A DNA stretch of 64,000 bases, from NCBI GenBank assembly GCA_947085255.1, contig CAMTVQ010000002.1, positions 124,001 to 188,000 on the forward strand, in the 5' to 3' direction. The translations under genes were made by a program, and so were the position numbers. Origin of the DNA: CAMTVQ01 sp947085255 (GTDB lineage Bacteria > Bacteroidota > Bacteroidia > Sphingobacteriales > Sphingobacteriaceae). This document shows, in pieces, positions 1-8,775 of the stretch. A model generated the notes under the pieces. It did not search any database and was not told the DNA's origin. It saw nothing but the letters and a program-made list of their open reading frames with translations. How positions within the stretch are numbered: the stretch's first letter is position 1; each line of letters begins with the position of its first letter.

Positions 1-1
1 G

Positions 2-376
2 GGCGAGCAATTAACCCAACTGCTGTATCCACACATTACTATTTCTATTGAGGTAATAAAAGCGGCGAAAGCCAAAAACCCAGTAGCATTAGCAGCTGCT
101 AGTAAACGGTGGCACCAAAACGCTAACGATATTGCCCTATTCTTAAGCGAATCTAACCCAGCATGGTCATTAGATGATATGCAAATGATGATGGAAGATC
201 ATCTTAGATTGACAACCGATGAGGTTCAGGAACGTATCAATAAAGATTACGAAGCCGATGTGGTTGCGTATGAAGAAGCACACAAAGGCGTTTTAGCCAT
301 GGCCGATATGTTATCGGAAGGTATAATTAACCAATTCCCTGAAAAATTCGAGTTGGAAATTGCCTACTCTAAATAA
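2..376 (+). CDS. Unidentified protein, C-terminal part (5' end outside window)
   Basis: An open frame runs from the window edge to a TAA at 374-376, so the gene begins upstream and only its last 124 residues are visible. The fragment is helical and rich in Ala, Glu and Asp, with no signal peptide, membrane segment or catalytic motif. It ends in a Met/Leu-rich stretch followed by NQFPEKFELE. It resembles small conserved proteins of unknown function in Bacteroidota and Gram-positive bacteria, but I cannot assign a role. The internal ATG at 179 is unlikely to be the start because coding sequence continues upstream of it. The next gene starts 12 bp downstream on the same strand, so the two are probably co-transcribed. 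Confidence 0.75.
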   Translation, partial: GEQLTQLLYPHITISIEVIKAAKAKNPVALAAASKRWHQNANDIALFLSESNPAWSLDDMQMMMEDHLRLTTDEVQERINKDYEADVVAYEEAHKGVLAMADMLSEGIINQFPEKFELEIAYSK

Positions 377-388
377 AACTATACACAC

Positions 389-1060
389 ATGAAACAACAC
401 ATTGTAAAAGTAAAGTCGATAAGCCCCGTAACACATGATGTGTTAAAAATTGTAACGGAAAAGCCAGAAAATTTTCACTTTATTCCGGGTCAGGCAACGG
501 GCATTTCTATTAATAAACCAGATTGGGATAAAGAGAAAAGACCTTTTACTTTTACCTGCCTACCCACTGCAGATTACTTAGAGTTCGTTATCAAAACGTA
601 CCCGCTGCACAAGGGGGTTACCAACGAGTTGTTACAACTTAAACCGAAAGACGAGTTAATTTTGCACGATGTTTTTGGAGCTATTAACTACAAAGACGAA
701 GGCTTATTTATTGCCGGTGGCGCAGGCATCACTCCATTTATTTCTATCTTTAGATACCTACAATCGGTAAACAAAATAGGGGACAACAAACTGCTGTTTG
801 CTAATAAAACAAAAGGCGACATTATTTTGGAGCAAGAATTTAAAACACTTTTGGGTAAAAACTTCATTAATATTTTAGCCGACGAAAAAGCAGATGGCTA
901 TCTACACGGGCATATTACCAAAGAATTGATTGAAAAAACTGCTGGAACTACTAATAACTCCTATTACTTATGCGGTCCGCCGCCTATGATGGATGCCATC
1001 GAAAAACAATTAGCAGAATTAAATATAGCTCCCAGCTCCATTGTAAAAGAGACGTTTTAA
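389..1060 (+). CDS. FAD/NAD(P)-binding oxidoreductase (flavodoxin/ferredoxin reductase family)
   Basis: This is a 223-residue single-module reductase of the ferredoxin-NADP reductase superfamily, predicted to move electrons between NAD(P)H and a flavodoxin, ferredoxin or other carrier in the cytoplasm. The FAD-binding motif RPFT lies at residues 51-54. The nucleotide-binding glycine motif GGAGITPF is at 110-117, and the C-terminal CGPPPMM motif that contacts NAD(P)H is at 195-201. No iron-sulfur domain is fused, so the electron partner is a separate protein that cannot be named. The ATG follows the preceding stop by 12 bp, which suggests an operon. A gap of about 55 bp separates it from the PPK2 gene. 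Family certain; substrate unknown. Confidence 0.88.
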   Translation: MKQHIVKVKSISPVTHDVLKIVTEKPENFHFIPGQATGISINKPDWDKEKRPFTFTCLPTADYLEFVIKTYPLHKGVTNELLQLKPKDELILHDVFGAINYKDEGLFIAGGAGITPFISIFRYLQSVNKIGDNKLLFANKTKGDIILEQEFKTLLGKNFINILADEKADGYLHGHITKELIEKTAGTTNNSYYLCGPPPMMDAIEKQLAELNIAPSSIVKETF

Positions 1061-1115
1061 AAACCGTTCTCAAAAAAGCATACCAAGCATTATCAGTTCA
1101 CTCACACCTCAGATA

Positions 1116-1883
1116 ATGAAACACAAACGTATTCGATTAACAGACATATCCACACTGCCTACCGAAAAAATAGGTAAAGAAAAAGCTGCCACAGAAATTG
1201 CCCTTTTGATAGAAAAGCTATCAATCATACAGAACAAACTGTATGCGCAGCAAAAACATGCGGTACTTATTGTGCTGCAAGGCATGGATACCAGCGGAAA
1301 AGATGGCGCTGTAAAAAATGTATTCTCGGGCGTAAACCCTGCAGGCTGCAATGTAAAATCATTTAAAGTTCCTACCGCAGAAGAAGCTGCCCATCATTTT
1401 TTATGGCGCATTAGCAAAGAGTGTCCACAAAAGGGGATGATTCAAATTTTTAATCGCTCGCACTACGAAGATTTACTAGTGCCTATAGTAAACAAAACGA
1501 TAGAGAATAAACAGATAAAAATACACTGCAACGAAATAAATGCATTCGAAAAAGGATTAATTCACGATAATACGATCGTGTTAAAATTTTACTTGCATAT
1601 ATCTCATAACCAACAGCTGGAGCGATTGGCAGCCCGCAAAAAAGAAGAACACAAACGCTGGAAATATCAAAAGGAAGATATAGCTGCTATCAGCAAACAC
1701 AAAGAATACCGCAAAGCTTACGAAACTATTTTTAAGCATTGCTCGGATGTTGCGCCTTGGCAAATAATACCCGCCGATTTAAAATGGTATAAAAACTACC
1801 GCATACTAAAAGATATTGTACACGAGCTGGAACAATACCCTATTGACTACCCAAAAATTACCGAAAAACAATTGGATCATTAA
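1116..1883 (+). CDS. Polyphosphate kinase 2 family protein (PPK2)
   Basis: 255 residues, the length of a single-domain PPK2. These enzymes use polyphosphate to phosphorylate nucleoside mono- or diphosphates, linking phosphate storage to nucleotide pools. The P-loop GMDTSGKDG lies at residues 56-64, and the PPK2 signature NRSHYED, part of the substrate and lid region, at 113-119. The following Lys/Arg-rich segment (about 170-190) fits the basic lid that binds polyphosphate. Class (AMP or ADP preference) cannot be settled from sequence alone. It stands on the same strand as the reductase upstream. The next unit starts with its own promoter at 1894, so this gene probably ends its transcript. Confidence 0.9.
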   Translation: MKHKRIRLTDISTLPTEKIGKEKAATEIALLIEKLSIIQNKLYAQQKHAVLIVLQGMDTSGKDGAVKNVFSGVNPAGCNVKSFKVPTAEEAAHHFLWRISKECPQKGMIQIFNRSHYEDLLVPIVNKTIENKQIKIHCNEINAFEKGLIHDNTIVLKFYLHISHNQQLERLAARKKEEHKRWKYQKEDIAAISKHKEYRKAYETIFKHCSDVAPWQIIPADLKWYKNYRILKDIVHELEQYPIDYPKITEKQLDH

Positions 1884-1893
1884 TTGTACGAAG

Positions 1894-1958
1894 CGTGATT
1901 TATATAACTATTTGCAACTACTATGTAATAGTTAAGTACCTCATCTACCGTAATCTTG
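1894..1958 (+). promoter_or_regulatory. Composite 21-bp direct-repeat promoter, copy 1
   Basis: CGTGA at 1894, TATAAC at 1903-1908, TGTAAT at 1924-1929 (21 bp later) and a -7-like box TAATCTTG at 1951-1958. The ATG of the small protein lies 42 bp further on. The layout matches five other copies in the window. This copy is the most degenerate in the first base and in the second half-site. Confidence 0.65.
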
Positions 1959-2000
1959 TGTTGTCGTGAAAATTCATTCACAACAAAAAAAATAATAAAG

Positions 2001-2198
2001 ATGAAAAATATTGAAAATCACAAAAAAGCTGCAATGCATTCAGAAGAAGCTGCAAAAAATCATCATGAAGCTGCAAAGCATCACGAAGCAGGTAATCATG
2101 ATAAAGCACACAACCACACGGTTAAAGCTCATGGACATTCTACCTTAGCTCACGAAGCTCAGAAAGAAGTGCTAAAAGACCAAGCATTAACTAAGTAG
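2001..2198 (+). CDS. Small His/Ala/Lys-rich protein
   Basis: 65 residues starting at ATG 2001. An in-frame ATG at 1956 would place the start inside the -7 box of the upstream promoter, so 2001 is chosen. The protein is almost wholly helical in composition with repeated HxEAA and KHHEAG-like patterns and about 15 histidines. There is no signal peptide. Small proteins of this kind are common in Bacteroidota stress loci, but their function is unknown. The many His residues could bind metal, which is only a guess. It is a monocistronic unit, preceded by composite promoter copy 1 and followed by a strong terminator. Confidence 0.75.
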   Translation: MKNIENHKKAAMHSEEAAKNHHEAAKHHEAGNHDKAHNHTVKAHGHSTLAHEAQKEVLKDQALTK

Positions 2199-2220
2199 TC
2201 CTTTTGCTGTATTTAGTCAA

Positions 2221-2255
2221 AAAAAGCATCCCGCCTAAGGCGGGATGCTTTTTTT
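2221..2255 (+). terminator. Rho-independent terminator
   Basis: A perfect inverted repeat AAAAAGCATCCCGCCT / AGGCGGGATGCTTTTT followed by further T residues closes the small His-rich gene just before composite promoter copy 2. Confidence 0.9.
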
Positions 2256-2263
2256 ATGGAATG

Positions 2264-2328
2264 TGTGAATCATGTAACTTATTAAAGGAGTTGTGTAACA
2301 CATACCCCTACCAATGGTAGCAACTTTA
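2264..2328 (+). promoter_or_regulatory. Composite 21-bp direct-repeat promoter, copy 2
   Basis: TGTGA at 2264, TGTAAC at 2273-2278, TGTAAC at 2294-2299, and the T-rich core CAACTTTA ending at 2328 where the other copies have TTTG. It drives the T9SS adhesin operon, whose first ATG is at 2364. Confidence 0.7.
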
Positions 2329-2363
2329 CATCGTGAAAACTTAATAACTAAAACTCAACTCAC

Positions 2364-5300
2364 ATGAAAATTAAACTACTCCATACCCTACTAATAGCCA
2401 TAGGCTTATTATGTATTCCGAAGGTAAACTTCGGACAAGCGGTAGCACCTACATTAGGTACTGCAGCTAATTTTGCAATTTTCTCATCTGCCGGCGCCGT
2501 AACCAGCTCCAGCAGTTTGTTATACCTCACACACGTTACAGGTAATATAGGTTCACAGCCTGCATCCACCTCTGGTTTTGGTAATGTGGACGGTGTGCTG
2601 TACCAAGGTGGTACTACGTTCGGTACGGGTACAACCGATGTTCAAGCTACCTATGCACAACTAAATGGACTAACACCCACCAATGCTTTAGCAACTCCTT
2701 TTGGAGCTGGTGTAGTGCTTGTAGAAGGTGTTTATGCGATATCAAGTGCATCACAACTTACCGGGGATTTGATACTGGATGCCCAAGGAGACGCCGACGC
2801 AGTATTCATTTTTCAACTGGGTGGCGCATTTAACACCGCCGCCAATACAAAAGTAAAATTGGTAAACGGCGCCTTAGCCTGTAATGTATTTTGGAAAGTA
2901 GAAGGAGCCGTTACGATGGCTGCCGGAACCAGCATGAAAGGAACCATTATTGCCAACAACGATTTTATCAGCATGGCAGCCAACGATACCTTAGAAGGAA
3001 GAGCACTTTCTTTAAATGGAGCAGTAAGCATGAACCAAACGGTTGTTTACCTACCAAAAGGCTGCAATAGTCCGGTACTTACAGGACCAATAGCACCAAC
3101 ACTTGGTTCTTCAGAATGCTACGGCATATTTACTTCCGACGGTCCTGTTACCGATGACGGTGCATCACGCGTAGTTGGCGATATTGGAACAAACGGTCCT
3201 GGTGATTTAACCATTGGCTATAATCCATTATTCGTAACGGGTACGATTCACCCTATAGCAGATGCTTCTACAGCACAGTGTGCTACAGACGTGGGCGTAG
3301 CTTATAGTTATGTAAATACGTTAGCAGAAGATATTATTTTACTACGCCCCGATTTGTTTGGGCATGATTTGGTGCTTACCCCACATACCTACCGTATGAA
3401 TGGTGCCGTAACCTTTACCGATTCGGTATTCCTTAATGGAGAAGGTAATCCAGATGCCGTATTTATCATCAAGGTGTATGGTGCTTTTAATACCAATGTA
3501 GGTTCAAAAGTAGTATTGACTAACGGAACACAAGCAAAAAATGTATACTGGATGATTAATGGTGCTGTTGATATAAACATCAACTCCATTTTTAATGGTT
3601 CATTTATTAGTGCAGGTGCCATCGATTTACAAACTGGCGTACGCATGAACGGAAGAGCATTTACTACCGTTGGTGCCATTAATACCTATGCCATTATTAC
3701 TACATTACCTTCTGGATCGGCCGGCGCAGCTGGACCTATATCGGGCGACGACTCGGTGTGCAGCGGACAAACAGGAGTTATTTACTCTGTAGCTCCAATT
3801 GCTGGCGCAACCGACTATAGCTGGACAGTACCAATTGGTGCAACCATCACTTCAAGCGATACTACAAACACTATAGCCGTAACTTTTGGTCCACTTGCTA
3901 TTAGCGGAAACGTAACCGTGCAAGGTACGGGTACGTGTAGCAATGGTTCTACATCAACATTTACAGTTATTGTAAACCAACCACCAACAGTAAACTTTGT
4001 ACCCAACCAAACGGTGTGCAACAACGAACAAACAATGCCAGTAATTTTTACAGGCACTATGCCAGGAACAACCTATAGCTGGACAAATACCGACAGTACT
4101 ATCGGATTGGCAGCAAACGGAACTGGAAACATCAATCCGTTTACCGCAATAAACACAACGGCACTTACCATTATTGCAACAATAACCGTAACACCTACTG
4201 CCAACGGATGCGATGGAGCTGATACTAGTTTTACCATCACCGTAAACCCAACACCGGTGGTTGATAGCGTAACAGACCAAGCGGTGTGTAACAACTCGCA
4301 AACAGCAGCAGTACTATTTACTGGTACCGTTGCAGGCACTACTTACAACTGGACCAATAGTGATACCACTATAGGATTAGCAGCAAGCGGAAGTGGAGAT
4401 ATTAATCCTTTTACAGCCACAAACACAACTGCAAATGCCGTTATAGCAACTATAACCGTAACACCTACTGCCAATGGTTGTGCTGGAACAGATACTTCTT
4501 TTACCATAACCGTAAACCCAACACCAACAGTAAATAGTGTGGCCAGCCAAACGGTATGTGCCAACACAACCACAACAGCCATCGCTTTTGGTGGTAGTGT
4601 TGCAGGTGCTACGTACAACTGGACAAACGACAATACCTCAATAGGATTGGCTGCAAGTGGCACTGGAACGATTGCCGCCTTTATAGGCAGCAACACCACA
4701 TTAGTAGCTAATACCGCTAACATAACCGTAACGCCTACAGCAAACACCTGTACTGGTGCAGCTACCAGTTTTACGATTACAGTAGACCCAGCACCTATGT
4801 TGGATACCGTAGCCGACCAAACCTTGTGCAACACAGCAACAACTGCACCCATCGTATTTAGTGGAGCAGGCGTAGGCGCTACCTATAGCTGGACAAACGA
4901 TAATACCTCTATAGGCTTGGCGGCAAGCGGAAACGGAGACATTAATTCGTTTACAGCAACCAATACTGGCTCAGTTGCCGCCATAGCAACTATTATTGTT
5001 ATATCACCAGCACCAGGCTGTGATGGAACAACACTTTTTACGATAACCGTAAACCCAACACCAACAACCAACCCCGTAGGCAACCAAACGGTATGCACCA
5101 ATACAGCAACAACACCAATCACTTTTAGCGGCGCTGTTGCGGGTACTACCTACAACTGGACCAATAACAATACGTCTATCGGATTGGCTGCTGCTGGTAA
5201 TGGAGATATTGCTGCCTTTACTGCAACCAATACAGGTGTAAATGTAGTTACAGCAACCATAACTGTAACACCTACCGAAACCACTACTGGATGTGCCGGA

Positions 5301-5627
5301 AGCGCTACCGCCTTTACTATTGCAGTAGACCCTTGCCCTACTACCGACTTTCATATTCCAGAAGGTTTTTCTCCGAATGCCGATGGTATAAACGATTTGT
5401 TTATCGTGAGAGGAATTCAGAACTACCCTGCCAATACATTCGAAGTATTTAATCGTTGGGGTGATAAATTATTTGGAGCAGCACCTTACCAAAACACATG
5501 GGATGGTAAAGCTACAACAGGAGTACGTTTGGGTGATAATGAATTGCCTACAGGCACGTATTTCTACATACTCGACTTAGGTAATAACTCACCTATTTAT
5601 AAAGGAACTATTTATCTAAACAGGTAA
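2364..5627 (+). CDS. Secreted T9SS adhesin-like protein: two DUF3494 (ice-binding-like) domains, Ig/PKD-like repeats, CHU_C tail
   Basis: 1087 residues. A signal peptide (about 1-25) is followed by two DUF3494 ice-binding-like beta-solenoid domains, roughly 28-230 and 245-450. An Ig-like domain follows (to about 535), then five near-identical ~90-residue repeats (about 537-988). The last ~95 residues are a CHU_C domain of the kind used for type B sorting through the type IX secretion system (PEGFSPNADGINDLF, FNRWG, WDGK). It is therefore probably a cell-surface protein reaching out on a repetitive stalk. DUF3494 domains bind ice in some organisms but act as adhesins in others, so ice binding is not claimed. 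It is the first gene of an operon with a PorP/SprF protein and an OmpA protein, the usual partners of such adhesins. Confidence 0.92.
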   Translation: MKIKLLHTLLIAIGLLCIPKVNFGQAVAPTLGTAANFAIFSSAGAVTSSSSLLYLTHVTGNIGSQPASTSGFGNVDGVLYQGGTTFGTGTTDVQATYAQLNGLTPTNALATPFGAGVVLVEGVYAISSASQLTGDLILDAQGDADAVFIFQLGGAFNTAANTKVKLVNGALACNVFWKVEGAVTMAAGTSMKGTIIANNDFISMAANDTLEGRALSLNGAVSMNQTVVYLPKGCNSPVLTGPIAPTLGSSECYGIFTSDGPVTDDGASRVVGDIGTNGPGDLTIGYNPLFVTGTIHPIADASTAQCATDVGVAYSYVNTLAEDIILLRPDLFGHDLVLTPHTYRMNGAVTFTDSVFLNGEGNPDAVFIIKVYGAFNTNVGSKVVLTNGTQAKNVYWMINGAVDININSIFNGSFISAGAIDLQTGVRMNGRAFTTVGAINTYAIITTLPSGSAGAAGPISGDDSVCSGQTGVIYSVAPIAGATDYSWTVPIGATITSSDTTNTIAVTFGPLAISGNVTVQGTGTCSNGSTSTFTVIVNQPPTVNFVPNQTVCNNEQTMPVIFTGTMPGTTYSWTNTDSTIGLAANGTGNINPFTAINTTALTIIATITVTPTANGCDGADTSFTITVNPTPVVDSVTDQAVCNNSQTAAVLFTGTVAGTTYNWTNSDTTIGLAASGSGDINPFTATNTTANAVIATITVTPTANGCAGTDTSFTITVNPTPTVNSVASQTVCANTTTTAIAFGGSVAGATYNWTNDNTSIGLAASGTGTIAAFIGSNTTLVANTANITVTPTANTCTGAATSFTITVDPAPMLDTVADQTLCNTATTAPIVFSGAGVGATYSWTNDNTSIGLAASGNGDINSFTATNTGSVAAIATIIVISPAPGCDGTTLFTITVNPTPTTNPVGNQTVCTNTATTPITFSGAVAGTTYNWTNNNTSIGLAAAGNGDIAAFTATNTGVNVVTATITVTPTETTTGCAGSATAFTIAVDPCPTTDFHIPEGFSPNADGINDLFIVRGIQNYPANTFEVFNRWGDKLFGAAPYQNTWDGKATTGVRLGDNELPTGTYFYILDLGNNSPIYKGTIYLNR
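3974..5327 (+). repeat. Five tandem ~270-bp coding repeats
   Basis: Repeat units begin near 3974, 4244, 4514, 4784 and 5051. Spacing is 270, 270, 270 and 267 bp, and the last unit is about 277 bp. Each encodes a PKD/Ig-like module with the shared patterns QTVC, YNWTN, IGLAA and TITVTPT. The similarity at DNA level suggests expansion by recombination, and copy number may vary between strains. Confidence 0.88.
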
Positions 5628-5669
5628 TACCATTAAAACCAGAAAACACCATTAATAACGAACAAGAAA

Positions 5670-6611
5670 ATGAAAACACTTAAAAATATATCCCTCGCAT
5701 TGGTCTTAACACTAGGGAGTTTAACCCTTAAGGCCCAACAAATACCAGCTTATACCCACTATATGAACAATACACTGGTAATAAACCCTGGTTACGCCGG
5801 AAGCAGAGATGCACTAACCGTAACGGCATTGCACCGCTCGCAATGGGTAGATTTTAAAGGGGCACCCACTACCCAAACCATAACAGCACATACGCCATTG
5901 CGCAACGAACGCTTAGGTTTAGGTTTAGCAGTAATGAACGACAAAATAGGACCGACCAACAACACATCGGCCATTGTTGATTTTGCTTACAAACTAAAAC
6001 TAACCGAAAAAGCCAAATTAGCTTTTGGTGTGGGCGCAGGTGCAAATATTATGCAAGCCGACTTAAATACGCTTGATTTAGATCAACAAAACGACCCCTC
6101 TTTCCAAAACAACGTCAACAATAAGGTAACCCCTACTGTTGGTGTGGGTCTGTATTTGTCTAAAGAACGTTTTTATGCAGGTATTTCAACACCTAACGTA
6201 TTGCAAAACACGTTTGCAGAAACCACACAGGCAAACGGAGCTACCCTTACAGCAAAAGAACAACGTCATTATTTTGCCATAGCAGGTGCTGTGTTTAATC
6301 TAAGCGAAAACTTAGCTTTTAAACCTACTACATTAATTAAAATAACGGCTGCTGCACCTATACAAGGTGATCTTACTGCATCTTTTATCATCAAACAACG
6401 CCTATTAGTAGGTGCAATGGTACGCTCGGGTGATGCTGTTGGTGGTTTAATTGGATTTGATATTACCAATCAACTACACTTAGGATATTCTTACGATTGG
6501 TCGTATGGCTTAGAAACAGGCAAATACAACCAAGGAAGCCATGAGTTGCTATTACGCTACGACTTCGTATTCTTCAACAAAAAACAAATTCACTCACCAA
6601 GATATTTTTAA
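5670..6611 (+). CDS. PorP/SprF family type IX secretion system membrane protein
   Basis: 313 residues with a signal peptide (about 1-22, ending LKA-Q). The mature start QQIPAYTHYMNN, the sequence INPGYAGSRDALTVTALHRSQWV and a predicted beta-barrel body are characteristic of PorP/SprF. These outer-membrane barrels accompany large CHU_C-tailed surface proteins and are needed for their export or anchoring. The gene lies 42 bp after the adhesin and 40 bp before an OmpA protein, the standard triad. It is most likely the dedicated partner of the adhesin rather than the core PorP. Which cargo it serves is inferred from position only. Confidence 0.92.
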   Translation: MKTLKNISLALVLTLGSLTLKAQQIPAYTHYMNNTLVINPGYAGSRDALTVTALHRSQWVDFKGAPTTQTITAHTPLRNERLGLGLAVMNDKIGPTNNTSAIVDFAYKLKLTEKAKLAFGVGAGANIMQADLNTLDLDQQNDPSFQNNVNNKVTPTVGVGLYLSKERFYAGISTPNVLQNTFAETTQANGATLTAKEQRHYFAIAGAVFNLSENLAFKPTTLIKITAAAPIQGDLTASFIIKQRLLVGAMVRSGDAVGGLIGFDITNQLHLGYSYDWSYGLETGKYNQGSHELLLRYDFVFFNKKQIHSPRYF

Positions 6612-6651
6612 TCCCTTATCCTAAAATTTAATGTACAAAAAATTAGAAAAC

Positions 6652-8586
6652 ATGAAAAAGATACTTATTCCCCTAATTATATTCATAGCGCTATGCATTA
6701 ATGCTTTTGCAAGTGTCAAATCAAACAAAGAATTAAAAGGCGATAAACGCTATGCGAGCTACTCGTTTACCAAGGCTATTAATGCCTATACAAACGCAAA
6801 AGCGTTAACACCCGAAGGGCAACGTCGCTTGGCAGAAAGCTATAGCAGGATTAATAAAAATGCAGAAGCGGAAACGGCGTATTCAACCTTGGTAAGTACA
6901 CCAGAAGGTGTAGTTCCCGAAGATTATTACCGCTATGCAATGGTATTGAAAGCCAATGGAAAATACGAACAGTCAAACAACTGGATGGACAAGTTTGTGG
7001 CCATAAAACCAACCGATTTGCGTGCAAAAAGCTTTGCCGCCAACAAAAAAGAATTAGCCAATCTATCAAAAGATGATGGTAAGTATAAGTTAACAACCAT
7101 GACGGCTAATAGCGATGATAGAGATTTTGGCCCAGCTTATTACAACAATAAAATTGTTTTTGCCTCGAACAGAGAAACTCCTGGCATTATTTCTCGCAAA
7201 TCCGCTTGGACAGGAAAACCTTTTTTAGACTTATACATGGCCGAAGTAGAAGCTGGTCAGCTAAAGGATCCTGAAAATTTTGACAGAAACCTAAATAGCA
7301 AAATGCACGACGGTCCTGCAAGTTTTAGCAACGACGGCACGTGTATGGCTTATACAGTAAACAACTACAAGGACAAAAGTAAAGACCGTGTAGTAGAGCT
7401 TAGAATCTTTTTTAGCAACTATGTAGACGGAAAGTGGTCGAAACCAGAAGGTTTTGCGCTAAACAATCCTGGTTATTCAGTGGGTCACCCCTGCCTTACT
7501 GCCGATGGAAACACCATGTATTTTACCAGTGATATGCCTGGCGGATTTGGTGGAGCAGATATTTACCGCATTACTAAAGTAAGCAACGGAACATGGGGTA
7601 AAGCCGAAAACATGGGCGATAAAATAAATACAGAAGGGAATGAAATGTTCCCGTTTTTTGAAGAAAACAACGGCGTATTATTTTTTGCCTCCGACGGACA
7701 TTATGGGTTAGGCGGTTTAGATGTTTTTATCTGCATGCTTAACGGCACAGAAGCAGGCAAGATGTACAATGCTGGTTCTCCATTAAATACTCGGTACGAT
7801 GATTTTTCTGTCATCGTAAACAAGCAAGCAAGCAAAGGATACTTTGCATCAAACAGAGTGGGTGGTAGCGGAGACGATGATATTTACGCATTCGACTTAC
7901 TGCGCTCATTAAATGTTGGTAAACGCATAGAAGGCGTTGCCAAAGACAATAACGGCAACAGCATACCCCGCACTTTTGTAACCTTGCTCGACAACAATGG
8001 GGTGATTGTAAACACCATTACCACCAATGACGAAGGCGCATTCACCTTTTTAGTTGATCCAGATAAAATATTCAAGCTAATTGGCAACAAAGAAAACTAC
8101 ACCGAAGGCACCAGTGCCGCCAGCACATTTGGTAGCGAGTTTATTGTAAAAGCCGATGTTACCTTACTACTAAAAACAGTTGCTAAAATGGACGTGGGTG
8201 ATGATTTGGCAACAATTGTAGTCTTTAATCCCAACAAAATTTATTTTGATGTAGACCAATTCGCTATACGCCCAGATGCGGAGAAAGAATTGAAAAAAAT
8301 TGTAGATATCATGAATGAATACCCAAGTATGATAGTCGAGTTGCGTGCACATACCGATTGCCGCGCACCTAAAGAATATAACCAAATACTATCCGAAAAA
8401 AGAGCTACCGCTTCTGCCGAGTATATCCGCAACCGAATTGTAAACCCTGAGCGTATTTATGGTAAAGGCTATGGTGAAACAAAATTGGCTAACGGTTGCG
8501 AGTGCGAAGGCGAAGTTGTTTCTACCTGCAGCAATAATGAGCAACAGAAAAACAGACGTACCGAATTTATTATCGTAAGAAAATAA
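6652..8586 (+). CDS. OmpA-family protein with TPR, PD40 and carboxypeptidase-regulatory-like domains (T9SS/gliding associated)
   Basis: The start is taken at ATG 6652, not the in-frame ATG 6631, because only the later one places a clean signal peptide (MKKILIPLIIFIALCINAFA) at the N-terminus. The 644-residue product has a short TPR-like region (about 35-130), WD40-like PD40 repeats (about 150-420) with SFSNDG and YFTSDMPGGFGGADI, and a CarboxypepD_reg-like fold (about 430-500). It ends in an OmpA peptidoglycan-binding domain (about 540-644) containing ELRAHTDCRAP. Such proteins bridge the outer membrane and cell wall for T9SS and gliding machinery. Third gene of the adhesin operon, with a terminator immediately downstream. 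Confidence 0.9.
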   Translation: MKKILIPLIIFIALCINAFASVKSNKELKGDKRYASYSFTKAINAYTNAKALTPEGQRRLAESYSRINKNAEAETAYSTLVSTPEGVVPEDYYRYAMVLKANGKYEQSNNWMDKFVAIKPTDLRAKSFAANKKELANLSKDDGKYKLTTMTANSDDRDFGPAYYNNKIVFASNRETPGIISRKSAWTGKPFLDLYMAEVEAGQLKDPENFDRNLNSKMHDGPASFSNDGTCMAYTVNNYKDKSKDRVVELRIFFSNYVDGKWSKPEGFALNNPGYSVGHPCLTADGNTMYFTSDMPGGFGGADIYRITKVSNGTWGKAENMGDKINTEGNEMFPFFEENNGVLFFASDGHYGLGGLDVFICMLNGTEAGKMYNAGSPLNTRYDDFSVIVNKQASKGYFASNRVGGSGDDDIYAFDLLRSLNVGKRIEGVAKDNNGNSIPRTFVTLLDNNGVIVNTITTNDEGAFTFLVDPDKIFKLIGNKENYTEGTSAASTFGSEFIVKADVTLLLKTVAKMDVGDDLATIVVFNPNKIYFDVDQFAIRPDAEKELKKIVDIMNEYPSMIVELRAHTDCRAPKEYNQILSEKRATASAEYIRNRIVNPERIYGKGYGETKLANGCECEGEVVSTCSNNEQQKNRRTEFIIVRK

Positions 8587-8607
8587 GTCTTAAATCAGCT
8601 TACGAGG

Positions 8608-8637
8608 CGCCATCTCTTAAACAAGGGGTGGCGTTTT
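8608..8637 (+). terminator. Probable terminator of the T9SS adhesin operon
   Basis: The stem CGCCA (8608-8612) / TGGCG (8629-8633), extended by partly paired bases and followed by TTTT, lies 21 bp after the OmpA stop. The stem is short, so this is moderately supported. Confidence 0.6.
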
Positions 8638-8650
8638 GCTTTACAAAATA

Positions 8651-8714
8651 TGTGAATAATATAACTTTTTGATAGAGATATATAACAGCAGCCCTGCTCA
8701 ATTAAGGAATTTTG
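8651..8714 (+). promoter_or_regulatory. Composite 21-bp direct-repeat promoter, copy 3
   Basis: TGTGA at 8651, TATAAC at 8660-8665, TATAAC at 8681-8686, and the -7-like box GAATTTTG at 8707-8714. It precedes a lipoprotein gene. The ATG at 8716 would sit at or before the predicted transcription start, which supports the later start at 8776. Confidence 0.7.
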
Positions 8715-8775
8715 CATGGTGGAAATGAATTCACAAAATCTGAACCGCCAGCTGCGGGAATTTAAACTTAAAAGA

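Noticed and set aside
3974..5327. CRISPR array
   Set aside because: The repeats are ~270 bp and coding, without short spacers or cas genes.
3389..5354. Several long antisense open frames beneath the adhesin gene
   Set aside because: They mirror the low-stop codon composition of the Thr/Ala/Val-rich repeats, have no signal or family match and no promoter.
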